A stretch of DNA of 64,000 nucleotides from Corynebacterium urogenitale (GTDB lineage: Bacteria > Actinomycetota > Actinomycetes > Mycobacteriales > Mycobacteriaceae). The stretch spans positions 2,287,893 to 2,351,892 of the forward strand of contig NZ_CP045032.1 of assembly GCF_009026825.1 (NCBI RefSeq). Reading direction: 5' to 3'. Below, piece by piece: positions 25,572-35,175 of the stretch. Each line of letters opens with the position of its first letter. Within the stretch, counting starts at the first letter, position 1. The notes under the pieces were generated by a model that was not told where the DNA came from, did no database searches, and saw nothing but the letters and a program-made list of their open reading frames with translations. A program made the position numbers and the translations under genes.

Positions 25572-26663
25572 ATGAGTGAAAATTCCGTGAACATCGCGAT
25601 CGTGGGTCTGGGCAACTGCGCCACTTCCCTCATCCAGGGACTGACCTACTATGCAGACGCTAAGGACGGCGACGACATCCCCGGCCTCATGCACGCCAAG
25701 TTCGGCCCGTACCTCGTGGGCGACGTCAAGGTTGTGGCAGCTTTCGACGTAGACGCGGACAAGGTCGGCAAGGACGTCTCCGAAGCCACCGAGTCCGGCC
25801 GCAACTGCACCATCAAAATTGCCGACGTGCCGGAGCTCGGCGTCAAGGTGCAGCGCGGGCACACCTACGACGGTCTGGGACGCCACTACCAAGAGAGCAT
25901 TGAGGAATCCTCCGAGGCTCCCGTCGACGTGGTCGCGGCGCTGAAGGAAGCCGACGCCGACGTGCTGGTCAGCTACCTGCCAGTGGGCTCCGAAGAGGCC
26001 GATAAGTTCTACGCGCAGTGCGCGATCGATGCAGGCGTGGCCTTCGTCAACGCACTTCCGGTGTTCATCGCCTCCGATCCGGAGTGGGCCAAGAAGTTCG
26101 AGGACGCAGGCGTGCCGATCGTCGGCGATGACATCAAGTCTCAGGTCGGAGCAACCATCACCCACCGCGTACTCGCCAAGCTGTTCGAGGATCGTGGCGT
26201 GCGCCTGGAGCGCACTATGCAGCTCAACGTAGGAGGAAACATGGACTTCAAGAACATGCTCGACCGTGAGCGCCTGGAGTCCAAGAAGATTTCCAAGACC
26301 CAGGCGGTGACCTCCAACCTGCAGACCAGCCCTTTGGCAGGCAAGGTCCACGACCGCAACGTGCACATCGGCCCATCCGACTACGTGGAATGGCTGGATG
26401 ACCGGAAGTGGGCATACGTGCGCCTGGAGGGCTCTGCATTCGGCGAAGTACCGCTGAACCTCGAGTACAAGCTGGAGGTGTGGGATTCCCCGAACTCCGC
26501 GGGCATCATCATCGACGCTGTTCGCGCCGCGAAGATCGCCAAGGATCGAGGCATCGGCGGGCCGATCATCCCGGCGTCCTCCTACTTGATGAAGTCCCCA
26601 CCGGTGCAGCTGCCCGATGACGTCGCGCGGACGCAATTGGAGGAGTTCATCCACGGCGCATAA
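25572..26663 (+). CDS. ino1: Inositol-3-phosphate synthase
   Basis: A 363-residue enzyme that converts glucose-6-phosphate to inositol-3-phosphate with NAD, feeding phosphatidylinositol, mycothiol and lipoglycan synthesis. The NAD site is [18 protein letters not shown], and the catalytic region has [29 protein letters not shown] and [10 protein letters not shown]. Length and motifs match the actinobacterial class (Rv0046c-like). The ATG at 25572 is preferred over 25551. Confidence 0.96.
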   Translation: MSENSVNIAIVGLGNCATSLIQGLTYYADAKDGDDIPGLMHAKFGPYLVGDVKVVAAFDVDADKVGKDVSEATESGRNCTIKIADVPELGVKVQRGHTYDGLGRHYQESIEESSEAPVDVVAALKEADADVLVSYLPVGSEEADKFYAQCAIDAGVAFVNALPVFIASDPEWAKKFEDAGVPIVGDDIKSQVGATITHRVLAKLFEDRGVRLERTMQLNVGGNMDFKNMLDRERLESKKISKTQAVTSNLQTSPLAGKVHDRNVHIGPSDYVEWLDDRKWAYVRLEGSAFGEVPLNLEYKLEVWDSPNSAGIIIDAVRAAKIAKDRGIGGPIIPASSYLMKSPPVQLPDDVARTQLEEFIHGA

Positions 26664-26685
26664 GGGTGCGGGTAATGTTTCCCCG

Positions 26686-26720
26686 ACCTCAATTTTTCAA
26701 TTAAATAATAATATTGAGGT
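26686..26720. promoter_or_regulatory. Inverted repeat ACCTCAAT-N19-ATTGAGGT upstream of marR/usp
   Basis: Perfect 8-base arms at 26686..26693 and 26713..26720 flank an AT-rich centre (TTCAATTAAATAATAAT). The right arm ends 11 bases before the MarR start codon, so binding would block transcription: probably an autoregulatory operator. A second, inner partial symmetry (TCAAT...ATTGA) overlaps it. Confidence 0.55.
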
Positions 26721-26731
26721 AACTTAGAGTC

Positions 26732-27178
26732 ATGGCTAAGACCCCGCTTGAGATCGCATCCGAGTTGCGCCCTGCACTGTCGCGTCTGTTTCTGCTGTAC
26801 TTCCGACAGGCCGAGACATTTTCCGTCAGCCAGGCGCAAATGTCCATCATGACAATCCTCCAAGACAACGGACCCATGCGCATCAGCCAGATCGCTCATG
26901 CCGAGGCCATCCGCATGCCCACCGCCTCCAATGCCATCAACCAGCTGGAGACCATGGGTTTGGTCACGCGTGTGCGCGATGTCTCCGACCGTCGCGGCGT
27001 TCGCGTGGAGCTGACAGATAAGGGCCGGACGGAGCTGGAGGAAATCGGCAAGAGCCGCAACCTCGCTCTGGCGCGCATGCTTGAGCACCTCAACCCAGAG
27101 GAACTGAAGCAGGCTGAAGAGTTTGCCCCTATGTTCGACACGATTCTGCACCGTTACTCTGAAAACCAGAGCAAGTAA
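26732..27178 (+). CDS. MarR-family regulator (MalR-like)
   Basis: A 148-residue MarR protein: helix-turn-helix PMRISQIAHAEAIRMPTASNAINQLETMGLVTRVRDVSDRRGV with the wing DRRGVRVELTDKG, and helical dimer ends. It directly precedes a universal stress protein gene (43-base gap), the arrangement of C. glutamicum malR with uspA, where the regulator controls envelope-remodelling genes. Orthology is inferred from context only. Probably autorepressed through the dyad at 26686..26720. Confidence 0.88.
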   Translation: MAKTPLEIASELRPALSRLFLLYFRQAETFSVSQAQMSIMTILQDNGPMRISQIAHAEAIRMPTASNAINQLETMGLVTRVRDVSDRRGVRVELTDKGRTELEEIGKSRNLALARMLEHLNPEELKQAEEFAPMFDTILHRYSENQSK

Positions 27179-27220
27179 CGCCCTTCAATGTAACTCGGCA
27201 GAAGCGACGAGGGAATAACT

Positions 27221-28213
27221 GTGAGCAGCGATAGCTCCGACAAGAAACTAAAGAAAAAGGGAAAGCCTGATAACCAGCGCACCCCTGACGAACACCGTGA
27301 AGTTCGCCCTTTGCGCGTCCTCATGACGTGGCGCCCAGAGTCCGCCGGAGATGAAACTGCGCAGTTCATTGCCTGGCTTTCCCGCACCGAGCCATTGATT
27401 GTCCGCACAGCGACCGTGATCTCTCGCGTGTGGTCCGAACAGCCTGGCTCCCGCCAGCACGCAGAGTACGAACGCTGGCTCGCCGAAGAATCCGCAGCCT
27501 GCGCTGCCTCCGCCCAAAAGGCTCTGCGGGACGCCGGTGTACCACAATCCATGCTGGATGCGGAGATACCCTCAGTCGTGGTCACGGACCACTCCGAAAC
27601 TTCTGTCCTGATCAGCGCCGCTAAAGACTTTGACGCCGACCTCATGCTTCTCGGCTCCCATCCCGCCGCTCCGCGCGGGCGCTTCCGCATTGGCTCCACG
27701 GCGGATGCTTTGCTGCACTGTTCACCATTTTCTTTGGGGCTGGCTCCTCGCGATCCGAAGCTCTCCAAGCGCGGCGTGACCCGCGTGAACTGCTCTTATG
27801 TGGATACCGAGCAGTCGCACCAAGCGCTCCGCCATGCAGCTGACCTCGCGGCTCGATGGAACGTCCCCCTGCGACTGGTGGCTTTCAGCCCCCGCGGGGC
27901 AACCATGTACCCCACCGAGGTGCCTTTTACTGAGAACAGCGACATGATGGTCGAATGGCGAGAGCAGGCCATGGCCTTGTTGGATCGCGGCAAGGACCGC
28001 GCATTGTCCCGCCACCCTGACCTCAGCGTGGAGATCGCCGCCGGGGCTGGCTACGGCTGGTCTGGTGCGATCAACGACATGAAGTGGAAGAAGGGCGACC
28101 TGCTAGTGATGGGCTCCTCCGTGCTCGGCGATTTCAACCGGGTTTTCATCGGGCCGTCCACGAACCAGATCCTTCGCCATGCGCCTGTCCCCGTCGTCAT
28201 CAGCCCTGTTTAG
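27221..28213 (+). CDS. Tandem-domain universal stress protein
   Basis: A 330-residue protein with two UspA domains (about 30-175 and 185-330). The second ends with the nucleotide-binding pattern GDLLVMGSSVLGDFNRVFIGPSTNQILRHAPVPVVI; the first has the related LMLLGSHPAAPRGRFRIGSTADALLH. Such proteins bind ATP or cAMP and help under stress or stasis. GTG start with GAGGG 7-8 bases upstream. It forms an operon with the MarR gene. Confidence 0.9.
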   Translation: MSSDSSDKKLKKKGKPDNQRTPDEHREVRPLRVLMTWRPESAGDETAQFIAWLSRTEPLIVRTATVISRVWSEQPGSRQHAEYERWLAEESAACAASAQKALRDAGVPQSMLDAEIPSVVVTDHSETSVLISAAKDFDADLMLLGSHPAAPRGRFRIGSTADALLHCSPFSLGLAPRDPKLSKRGVTRVNCSYVDTEQSHQALRHAADLAARWNVPLRLVAFSPRGATMYPTEVPFTENSDMMVEWREQAMALLDRGKDRALSRHPDLSVEIAAGAGYGWSGAINDMKWKKGDLLVMGSSVLGDFNRVFIGPSTNQILRHAPVPVVISPV

Positions 28214-28237
28214 GTCAAGTATCAGCCCTGTTTAGGT
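28199..28237 (+). repeat. Tandem duplication spanning the usp stop codon
   Basis: ATCAGCCCTGTTTAGGT occurs at 28199..28215 and 28221..28237 (period 22). The TAG in the first copy (28211..28213) is the usp stop; the second copy is non-coding. Confidence 0.92.
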
Positions 28238-28286
28238 TGAGCGGCCTTCCACAAGTTGGCGGAAACCGAGTAGGGTCACAAGCACT

Positions 28287-28844
28287 ATGAGCGACACTCC
28301 AGACCCAAATCAGCGTCCTGATAAGCGCGAGGACACTGTTTTCCGCGCGCCGTCTAACCTCTCTTTCGGCGCGCGGGATCATGCCGCCAACTCCGCGTAT
28401 TACGAGGAGGAACCGGGTTATAATCCCATTGCGGAAGAGGACCGCCCGCTACGCCGCCCCACCGAGCTGGACTACGAGGCGGATCCACTGCTGCGCTTGG
28501 AGCGCAATAACCGCTCGACACGACAAGCCGTGGTGTTCTTCTTCGGCATCATCCTGCTGACGAGTGTCACCGCCTTCGCCATCTGGCTGGTATCCATTTC
28601 AACCGGTGGCCCGTACTGCGACGCGGACGCCAGCGCTAACCTCTGCAGCGCCACCTACCGGCTGCTCTTCATGATTATCCCGCCAGCGATCGCGGCTTTC
28701 GGCCTCTTCGGTGGCGCATGGATTGCTTACCTCAAGTGGAAGAGCCACCAGCGTTGGCGCCCATGGATCGCGGTGATCTGGATGATCATGCCCTTCACCC
28801 TGGCGTGGGTGATCTCCGCCGGAACGATGATGATCGGCCACTAG
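28287..28844 (+). CDS. Conserved three-TM membrane protein
   Basis: A 185-residue protein with an 80-residue charged N-terminal region (many Asp, Glu, Arg, Pro) followed by three hydrophobic helices (about 82-105, 126-150, 158-182). Two cysteines (CDADASANLC) lie in the loop after TM1, which would be outside if the N-terminus is inside, and may form a disulfide. I do not recognise a family. The start 28287 follows 73 bases after usp. A terminator hairpin follows at 28858. Confidence 0.75.
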   Translation: MSDTPDPNQRPDKREDTVFRAPSNLSFGARDHAANSAYYEEEPGYNPIAEEDRPLRRPTELDYEADPLLRLERNNRSTRQAVVFFFGIILLTSVTAFAIWLVSISTGGPYCDADASANLCSATYRLLFMIIPPAIAAFGLFGGAWIAYLKWKSHQRWRPWIAVIWMIMPFTLAWVISAGTMMIGH

Positions 28845-28857
28845 CTGCAGATCAGCG

Positions 28858-28900
28858 AAGGCCGGTAACCGAGTCCCCTCAAGACCCGGTTACCGGCCTT
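28858..28900 (+). terminator. Rho-independent terminator
   Basis: Perfect 14-bp stem AAGGCCGGTAACCG (28858..28871) / CGGTTACCGGCCTT (28887..28900) with a 15-base loop, followed by TT on the plus strand. It stands between the membrane protein gene and the convergent leuS end and may act on both. Confidence 0.85.
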
Positions 28901-28935
28901 TTGCGCTACCTCACGGCAGCGTCCCGTAGTTGCAC

Positions 28936-31875
28936 CTACTTGGCAACGACGTTGACCATCTTGCCTGGGACAACGATGATCTTCGCGACCGTCTTGCCCT
29001 CGATGTGGGAGGCCACGTTCGGCTCTGCCAAAGCTGCGGACTCAATGTCCTCGCGGCTGGCATCCGCCGCCACTGTGATACGACCGCGCAACTTGCCCAT
29101 GACCTGCACTGGCAGCTCGATGGTATCGTCCTTGAGCCAGCGCTCCTCCCACGTAGGGAAGGACTGGTAGGCCACACCACCGTCGTTGCCAAGGATCGCC
29201 CACATTTCCTCCGCAATGTGCGGCGCCACTGGGGCGAGCATCATGACCAGTGGCTCCACGGCGGCCCGTGGGGTGCCCTCGTTGGAGTAGGCCTTTGTCA
29301 GGTAATTGACGTACTCAATCAACTTCGCAACCGCCGTATTGTCGCGCAGCTCCGCGTAGTCCTCATGCACGCCGGCGATCGTCCGATGCAAAGCCCGCTG
29401 GTCATCGTCCGTCAGCTGTGCGTTGGTCACGGCGTAGTGACCCGTGGCCTCATCCACCACCAGTCGCCATGCGCGCTGCAGGAAGCGCTGCGCACCCACC
29501 ACATCCTTCGTCGCCCAAGGACGGGAGGTATCCAATGGGCCCATCGCCATCTCGTACACACGCAGGGTATCTGCACCGAAGTTGTCGCAGATGTCATCCG
29601 GGCTGACGGCATTCTTCAGGGACTTGCCCATCTTGCCGTATTCCTGGAAGACCTCCTGCTCCTGGCCTTCGCCATCAGTCCAGAAGAACGCACCATCGCG
29701 CTCCACGACCTCTTCCGCCGGGATGTAGACCCCGCGGGAGTCGGTGTAGGCGTAGGCCTGAATGTAGCCCTGGTTAAACAGACGGTGGTACGGCTCAAAG
29801 CTGGACACATGGCCGAGGTCGAACAGCACCTTATGCCAGAAACGGCTGTACAGCAGGTGCAGCACGGCGTGCTCCACGCCACCGACGTACAGATCCACGC
29901 CACCGGATGGGCGACCCTCGCGCGGGCCGACCCAGTAGCGCTCATTTTCGATATCCACCAGCGCGTCGTCGTTCGTCGGGTCGATGTATCGCAGCTGGTA
30001 CCAGGAGGAACCGGCCCACTGTGGCATCACGTTCGTATCGCGACGGTACATCTTCGGACCATCGCCCAGGTCCAGTTCCACGTTGACCCATTCGGAAGCC
30101 TTAGCCAGTGGCGGCTGCGGTGCCGAATCCTTATCATCCGGATCGAAGCTCACCGGCTTGTAGTCCTCGACCTCCGGCAGCTCAATCGGCAGCATCTCCT
30201 CCGGCAGCGCGTGCGCCACGCCGTCCTCGTCGTAGACGATAGGAAATGGCTCGCCCCAGTAGCGCTGCCGTGCGAACAGCCAATCGCGCAGCTTGTACTG
30301 AATCTTGCCCTGACCTGCGCCATGGCCTTCCAGCCATTCGATGGTGCGCGCCTTCGCCTCATCGATCCCCAGACCGTTGATGTCCAGGCCCTCGGCGTTC
30401 GCGGAGTTCACTGCCACGCCACCATCGGTGAATGCCTCGGTCAGCTGACCGCTCTCATCCGCCGCCGCCTCACCTTCGGCAGGGGCCACAACCTGCTTGA
30501 TATCCAGGCCGAACTCCGTGGCGAATTCGAAGTCGCGCTCATCGTGCGCGGGAACGGCCATGATGGCACCGGTGCCGTAGCCCATGAGGACGTAGTCCGC
30601 GATGAACACAGGAACCTGCGCGCCATTGACGGGGTTGGTGGCCGTCACGCCCAGGTAAACACCCGTCTTTTCCTTGTTCTCCTGGCGCTCCAGATCCGAC
30701 TTCGCGGCAATCGCCGCGCGGTAGGCCTCCACCGCCTCGGCTGGAGTGGCCTTTCCGTTGGTCCAGTGCTCATCCACGCCCGCGTAGGCATCCTCCGCAG
30801 CGGCAGCTACCAGGGAATCAACCAGTTCATGCTCGGGCGCCAGCACCATGTATGTTGCGCCAAACAGGGTGTCCGGGCGGGTGGTGAAGACTGTGATCTG
30901 GTCGCCGGTGGCGTCGGACGTGAAATTCACCTCCGCGCCGCGGGAACGGCCGATCCAATTGCGCTGCATGGATTTGACCTTCTCCGGCCAATCCAGGTAC
31001 TCGAGGTCATCGATGAGGCGATCGGAGTAGGCGGTAATGCGCATCATCCACTGCTGCAGATTCTTGCGGAACACCGGGAAGTTGCCGCGCTCGGAGCGGC
31101 CATCGGCGGTGACTTCCTCATTCGCCAGCACCGTGCCCAAGCCCGGGCACCAGTTCACCATGGAGTTAGAGCGGTAGACCAGACGGTATTCGTCAATGAT
31201 TTCCTGGCGCTCGGCAGCAGAGAGCTCGGCCCAGTCTTCGCGCTCGGCGGCCAGCTTGTCTTCCAGCTCGGCGATCGGACGGGCTTTACCGCGGCCCTCG
31301 TCGGCCTCCGGGTCGAACCAGGAGTTGTAGATCTGCAGGAAGATCCACTGTGTCCAGCGGTAGAAGTCCGTATCCGTGGTGGCAACGGAGCGGCGCTTAT
31401 CGTGGCCCAAACCCAGGCGGCCCAGCTGGCGCTCCATGTTGTCGATATTCGCCATGGTTGTGGTGCGCGGGTGAGTACCGGTCTGCACAGCGTACTGTTC
31501 GGCTGGCAGGCCGAAAGCGTCATAACCCAAGGTGTGCAGAACGTTGGCACCCTTCATGCGGTGGAAGCGTGCGAACACATCTGTGGCGATGTAGCCCAGC
31601 GGGTGTCCGACGTGCAGGCCCACGCCGGAAGGGTAGGGGAACATGTCCTGGATGAACATGCGCTCGGCCGGCAACTGCAGGCCTGGCTCGGACAGGTCGC
31701 CGGTGGGGTTCGGCGCGTTAAAGGTGCCTTCTTCCTTCCAGCGCTTCTGCCAGCGCTGCTCGATCTCCGCCGCTAGCTGCGGGGTGTAGCGGAAGGAGGT
31801 CGCCTGGATGCTCTGTTCGGAGGCAGCCTGCTGCTCCGGGTTGCCATGGGAATTGCCGGATCCTGGGTTAGTCAT
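28936..31875 (-). CDS. leuS: Leucyl-tRNA synthetase
   Basis: A 979-residue class I synthetase, full length. The HIGH-like motif is HVGHPLGY near residue 98, the CP1 editing domain lies about 280-480, and the KMSKS-type loop is [12 protein letters not shown]. The anticodon-binding and C-terminal domains are complete. It attaches leucine to tRNA-Leu and hydrolyses mischarged tRNA. Start ATG 31875, 80 bases from the divergent SdpI-like gene. A long plus-strand frame covering the whole gene is only its shadow. Confidence 0.98.
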   Translation of the reverse strand: MTNPGSGNSHGNPEQQAASEQSIQATSFRYTPQLAAEIEQRWQKRWKEEGTFNAPNPTGDLSEPGLQLPAERMFIQDMFPYPSGVGLHVGHPLGYIATDVFARFHRMKGANVLHTLGYDAFGLPAEQYAVQTGTHPRTTTMANIDNMERQLGRLGLGHDKRRSVATTDTDFYRWTQWIFLQIYNSWFDPEADEGRGKARPIAELEDKLAAEREDWAELSAAERQEIIDEYRLVYRSNSMVNWCPGLGTVLANEEVTADGRSERGNFPVFRKNLQQWMMRITAYSDRLIDDLEYLDWPEKVKSMQRNWIGRSRGAEVNFTSDATGDQITVFTTRPDTLFGATYMVLAPEHELVDSLVAAAAEDAYAGVDEHWTNGKATPAEAVEAYRAAIAAKSDLERQENKEKTGVYLGVTATNPVNGAQVPVFIADYVLMGYGTGAIMAVPAHDERDFEFATEFGLDIKQVVAPAEGEAAADESGQLTEAFTDGGVAVNSANAEGLDINGLGIDEAKARTIEWLEGHGAGQGKIQYKLRDWLFARQRYWGEPFPIVYDEDGVAHALPEEMLPIELPEVEDYKPVSFDPDDKDSAPQPPLAKASEWVNVELDLGDGPKMYRRDTNVMPQWAGSSWYQLRYIDPTNDDALVDIENERYWVGPREGRPSGGVDLYVGGVEHAVLHLLYSRFWHKVLFDLGHVSSFEPYHRLFNQGYIQAYAYTDSRGVYIPAEEVVERDGAFFWTDGEGQEQEVFQEYGKMGKSLKNAVSPDDICDNFGADTLRVYEMAMGPLDTSRPWATKDVVGAQRFLQRAWRLVVDEATGHYAVTNAQLTDDDQRALHRTIAGVHEDYAELRDNTAVAKLIEYVNYLTKAYSNEGTPRAAVEPLVMMLAPVAPHIAEEMWAILGNDGGVAYQSFPTWEERWLKDDTIELPVQVMGKLRGRITVAADASREDIESAALAEPNVASHIEGKTVAKIIVVPGKMVNVVAK

Positions 31876-31954
31876 GGTTGAAAATTGTAGTGGGTGGGTG
31901 CGAGCAACCGCACATCTGACCAGGTTGGTGATGGGGTGGGGCGGTTATACACTG

Positions 31955-32644
31955 ATGGTCATGACTTTCCTGAGCATCATTTTGGGCGTCCTAGGCGTGG
32001 GGGTTTTGGTTGTCGGCCTGCTGGCTGTCACGGGCAAGCTGCCCGGCAATAGCATCATTGGCCTACGCATCCCGGAGGTCCGTAAGTCTCAGGAATATTG
32101 GACGATGGCGCACAAAATCGCCGGTCCACCGTGGACGGGTTCGGGCGTGGCTTTGCTCGCGTCTGCTGCGGTGGCGTGGAACGCCTCCGGATGGTTGTGG
32201 CTGATCGTGGGCCTACTGGTTGTGGCCGCTGTGTTCCTGGTGGGCATGGGCGCGGCGCTCGCTGCTCACGCTGTGGCTCAGGTGGATGCCCGTGCGCAGA
32301 AGGCGGCTGAGGCCGAAGGCACTGCGGCCTGCTGTTCTTCCGCTTCCTCTCCTTTGCCCGACGACGCCACGAGTCCTTCCGCTGCAGGGGATGCGTGCTG
32401 CTCCGATGGTGTAGTCTCCGCAGAGGCTTGCGCTTCCGGCCAGGCATGCGGATCTTGCAGCCTCAACGGCTCCTGTGAGGGCGGCGGTGCCGCGTTTGAT
32501 GCCCGCGCAGACCACGGCGACAAGCCCAAGCAGCCTGCCGCTTCCTCTATGAACGTTGGTTCTGCTGCTTCCCCTGCTGCTTCCGCTCCGGCGCTGGATT
32601 TGGATGCCGCCCGGCGCGCTGTTGCTTCCCAGGACGAGCGTTAG
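31955..32644 (+). CDS. SdpI-family membrane protein with cysteine-rich tail
   Basis: A 229-residue protein. Residues 1-110 hold three hydrophobic helices and the SdpI/YhfL core GKLPGNSIIGLRIPEVRKSQEYWTMAHKIAG. In Bacillus SdpI confers immunity to the SDP toxin, but the family is broad. The remaining 110 residues are Ala/Ser-rich, predicted unstructured, and contain eight cysteines in CC, CC and C-x5-C-x2-C-x5-C arrangements, suggesting metal or redox binding. A second in-frame ATG lies at 31961. A TATAC sequence a few bases before the ATG suggests a near-leaderless mRNA. The 3' end overlaps the convergent CPBP gene by 98 bases. Confidence 0.75.
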   Translation: MVMTFLSIILGVLGVGVLVVGLLAVTGKLPGNSIIGLRIPEVRKSQEYWTMAHKIAGPPWTGSGVALLASAAVAWNASGWLWLIVGLLVVAAVFLVGMGAALAAHAVAQVDARAQKAAEAEGTAACCSSASSPLPDDATSPSAAGDACCSDGVVSAEACASGQACGSCSLNGSCEGGGAAFDARADHGDKPKQPAASSMNVGSAASPAASAPALDLDAARRAVASQDER

Positions 32645-33518
32645 CCTTCGCGCCACCCTGCTGACCGCGCTCCTCGCTGTGCTTTGTGTGCTTGCGAGGG
32701 GCGTTTTCTTCTTCCGCAGGTTCCTCAGCTCGGGCGCACATTGCCATGAGCTTCTCATCGGCGAGGATCAGTGCTGTCACGATGATGGTGGTACCGCTGG
32801 AAACTAGCACCGCGACCCATGGGTAGGCGACCTGGTTGAGGTTCTGCACGCCCAACGCACCCATTCCGAAAGCGAACAAGTTATTGCACACGTGCAGGAC
32901 GATGGGGATCTCAATCCCGCGCGTGCGGTGGGCAAGGAGGGACAGGCAGGCCGCAAAGACTGCGATATCAATCAAGCCCACCGAGTTGTAGGAGTGCCCT
33001 GCAACGAACAGCGCCAAGGGAATGCCGTACATCAGCCACGGGCTTTTCACCCAGCTACCGACAACCTGGGGCAGCAACCCGCGGAACACCAGTTCTTCCG
33101 CGGTGGCTTGGAGTGGAACGGCCAAGGCGATGATTGCTAGAAGCACCAGGCTGGTGGCGTCGGAGGATAAGGATCCCCGGTCACTCACGGCGAGGAAGGC
33201 GACATTACCCGCTAGGAGCACGACGAGGACCAGCGGCAGGGCGCGCAGCGCTACGCCCCAGCGGAAGCGATTCTCCGCCGATAGGAGGGAGCCGAAGGGG
33301 CGGCGCCCCGCCCATCGCACGGCAACCCAGCACGCCGGGATCATCACAATGACAGCCAGCATGGTGTACAGCAGCACATCTGGCCGGTACATGTCGTCCA
33401 CCATGACCGCTGCGTCGTCAAGGACGACGACCGTGAGGATAAGCACCCAAAACACCAACAGGAGAGCGGCAAGGAATGCGAGCGATTCCCGAATCGGGCG
33501 GGAGGAAACGTTGAACAT
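32547..33518 (-). CDS. CPBP-family intramembrane metalloprotease
   Basis: A 323-residue protein with about eight TM helices and the CPBP/Abi (Rce1-like) motifs in order: E-E-L-V-F-R-G, F-V-A-G-H and H-V-C-N-N. These residues cut substrates within the membrane; bacterial members are linked to bacteriocin maturation or self-protection and to prenyl-protein processing. The ATG at 33518 is favoured over 33554. The C-terminal 65 residues are Lys/Arg/Gln-rich and overlap the tail of the convergent SdpI-like gene. Confidence 0.85.
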   Translation of the reverse strand: MFNVSSRPIRESLAFLAALLLVFWVLILTVVVLDDAAVMVDDMYRPDVLLYTMLAVIVMIPACWVAVRWAGRRPFGSLLSAENRFRWGVALRALPLVLVVLLAGNVAFLAVSDRGSLSSDATSLVLLAIIALAVPLQATAEELVFRGLLPQVVGSWVKSPWLMYGIPLALFVAGHSYNSVGLIDIAVFAACLSLLAHRTRGIEIPIVLHVCNNLFAFGMGALGVQNLNQVAYPWVAVLVSSGTTIIVTALILADEKLMAMCARAEEPAEEENAPRKHTKHSEERGQQGGAKANARPGKQQRAGRHPNPAPERKQQGKQQNQRS

Positions 33519-33671
33519 ACATCCATCATCGTTTATGCAGGTGGCAGCGTTCATCGGGACGGAGGATGATTCGTGCGCGGGGGATAGTCATACCCAGGAA
33601 TGATCCTTCCGGTCAGCGCGCGTGCCCCGGCGGGTTGCCCACGTATCGTACAGGCTCGGTAGTCTCTTGGC

Positions 33672-34679
33672 ATGAGCGAGTCCCCGAGCACGCAGCCCAT
33701 TGTGGTCGTCTGCGGCAGCACGAATGTAGACACTTTCACTACCGTGTCGGAGTTCCCCGCCCCTGGGGAGACCGTCATCGGCAAGCGCGGCATCCAATCG
33801 CTGGGCGGCAAGGGCGCGAACCAGGCCGCCGCCAGCGCTCACCTGGGGAATCCGCGGGGTGTGCGCACCGTCTTACTCTCCGCCGTGGGGCTGGAGGGGG
33901 AGGATCCGCTGTCCGAGCTGGCGATTGGGGAGTTGAAGCACCACGGGGTGGACGTGCGCCACGTTGCCCGCGTCACCGAGCCGACCGGGCAGGCCTTCAT
34001 CATGAACGACGCCACTGGCGAGAACATCATCGTGGTCATGTCAGGCGCAAACGAGACCGTGAATCCACTGGACTACGTCGAGCTGCTGCGAGGCGACGTC
34101 GCTGCTGCCGATAGTGAGGGGCAGAGCGAGTGCGCACCCGTCGGCGAAGTGAAGGTGTTGTTGGCCCAGGGGGAGCTCACGCCCGAGCACTCCGCCATGT
34201 TGCCCGAGTTGGCAGCGGCTGTTCCCGACGCGCGCTTCGTGCTCAACCTGGCACCGGTGACCACCACCGATTCCGCACTGATGGCGGCTGCCGATCCGCT
34301 GATGGTCAATGAGATCGAAGCCGCCGATGTGCTGGGCTTGCCGCGCGATACTCCGCAGGAGGAGTTGTTTGCGGAGCTGGGTAAGGTCGCGAAATCTGCG
34401 GTGGTCACACTCGGTTCGCAGGGCGCGGCCATCATCGCGCCGGGGGAGCAGGTGCAGATCGTGCCTTCGCCACCATCACCGGAGGTCGTGGATACTACCG
34501 GTGCTGGTGACGCCTTCGCTGGCACCTTCGCGGCGGCTTTGGCGGCGGGGGAGACCATGGTGCGCGCCGCTCAGCTTGGCGCCTGCTCGGGTTCCCTGGC
34601 AACACGCAAGAACGGAGCCGCGGCGTCCTACGCCACGGAAGCGGAGATTCGCGCGCTTGCAGAGGAATTCTTTGACTAG
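33672..34679 (+). CDS. rbsK: Ribokinase (PfkB family)
   Basis: A 335-residue sugar kinase with the PfkB signatures: IQSLGGKGANQAAASAHLG (N-terminal) and VVDTTGAGDAFAGTFAAAL (anion hole and catalytic Asp), plus the ribokinase start VVVCGSTNVDTF. It phosphorylates D-ribose to ribose-5-phosphate. In C. glutamicum rbsK1 lies in an operon with the uridine hydrolase and transporter genes. Here those two follow 3.2 kb later beyond the AT-rich island, and ribose released from nucleosides is its likely substrate. Confidence 0.93.
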   Translation: MSESPSTQPIVVVCGSTNVDTFTTVSEFPAPGETVIGKRGIQSLGGKGANQAAASAHLGNPRGVRTVLLSAVGLEGEDPLSELAIGELKHHGVDVRHVARVTEPTGQAFIMNDATGENIIVVMSGANETVNPLDYVELLRGDVAAADSEGQSECAPVGEVKVLLAQGELTPEHSAMLPELAAAVPDARFVLNLAPVTTTDSALMAAADPLMVNEIEAADVLGLPRDTPQEELFAELGKVAKSAVVTLGSQGAAIIAPGEQVQIVPSPPSPEVVDTTGAGDAFAGTFAAALAAGETMVRAAQLGACSGSLATRKNGAAASYATEAEIRALAEEFFD

Positions 34680-34953
34680 TCCGCAGGCAGTTGCATCCAC
34701 CGACCACTCTGGGTCCCGGAACGCGGGGATGTATCGCCAGAAATTAGATCAGCGCCGAGTCATTGGAATACTCCCCGAGATCATGATTGTTGCCAACGCA
34801 GAGCTCGCCGCGAGCGCTTAATCCAACTTATCTTTGTCCTGCTCTTGTTTAGTCCGATAGGGATAGAACAGTTATGCTAGATCTTGAACTGGATATGATT
34901 CCATTCATTCCGCTCATTTTGCGAAAATCCCGAAACGGCCACGGACTATAGTT
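34680..34953. other. Island left flank, no clear gene
   Basis: Directly after rbsK an open frame of 47 codons (34681..34821, ending ...VIGILPEIMIVANAELAASA) continues without a recognised relative and may be a remnant of the gene that followed rbsK before the island entered. From about 34830 composition becomes AT-rich. GATAGAAC (34862) and GTTCTATC (34951) form a distant inverted pair. Confidence 0.35.
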
Positions 34954-35151
34954 CTATCGCTTTTCGTATAGTGTCTTTATGATCCCTAGTGCCACAGCCA
35001 TAACTAGAGTCACGGAGAGAGCTACGATCACTGCAGCCAGAATCCGATATGGATGACTTAATATCTCTCCAATAGGCCAATTTAAGACAATAGTGATCAC
35101 CACTCCCAACAGGAGCGACATAGGTAATTTGGTGAGTATGTTTTTAAACAT
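34954..35151 (-). CDS. Small two-TM protein, candidate immunity protein
   Basis: A 65-residue basic protein with two hydrophobic helices (about 11-30 and 36-58) linked by GEILSHPYR and ending KTLYEKR. AAGGAGG stands immediately before the ATG, a strong ribosome binding site. It starts 24 bases after the stop of the secreted precursor gene, so both are probably on one mRNA. Small two-TM proteins beside secreted antimicrobial peptide genes are often immunity factors. No sequence family was recognised; the immunity role is inferred from position. Confidence 0.65.
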   Translation of the reverse strand: MFKNILTKLPMSLLLGVVITIVLNWPIGEILSHPYRILAAVIVALSVTLVMAVALGIIKTLYEKR

Positions 35152-35175
35152 GACCCTCCTTAGCTAGTAAGTCTG

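Noticed and set aside
25566..26654. Minus-strand 362-codon frame antisense to ino1
   Set aside because: Ino1 has all catalytic motifs; the opposite frame is a codon-bias shadow.
28930..31776. Plus-strand open frame of 948 codons antisense to leuS
   Set aside because: Complete leuS motifs are on the other strand; long antisense frames are expected from high-GC codon bias, and the translation shows no domain.
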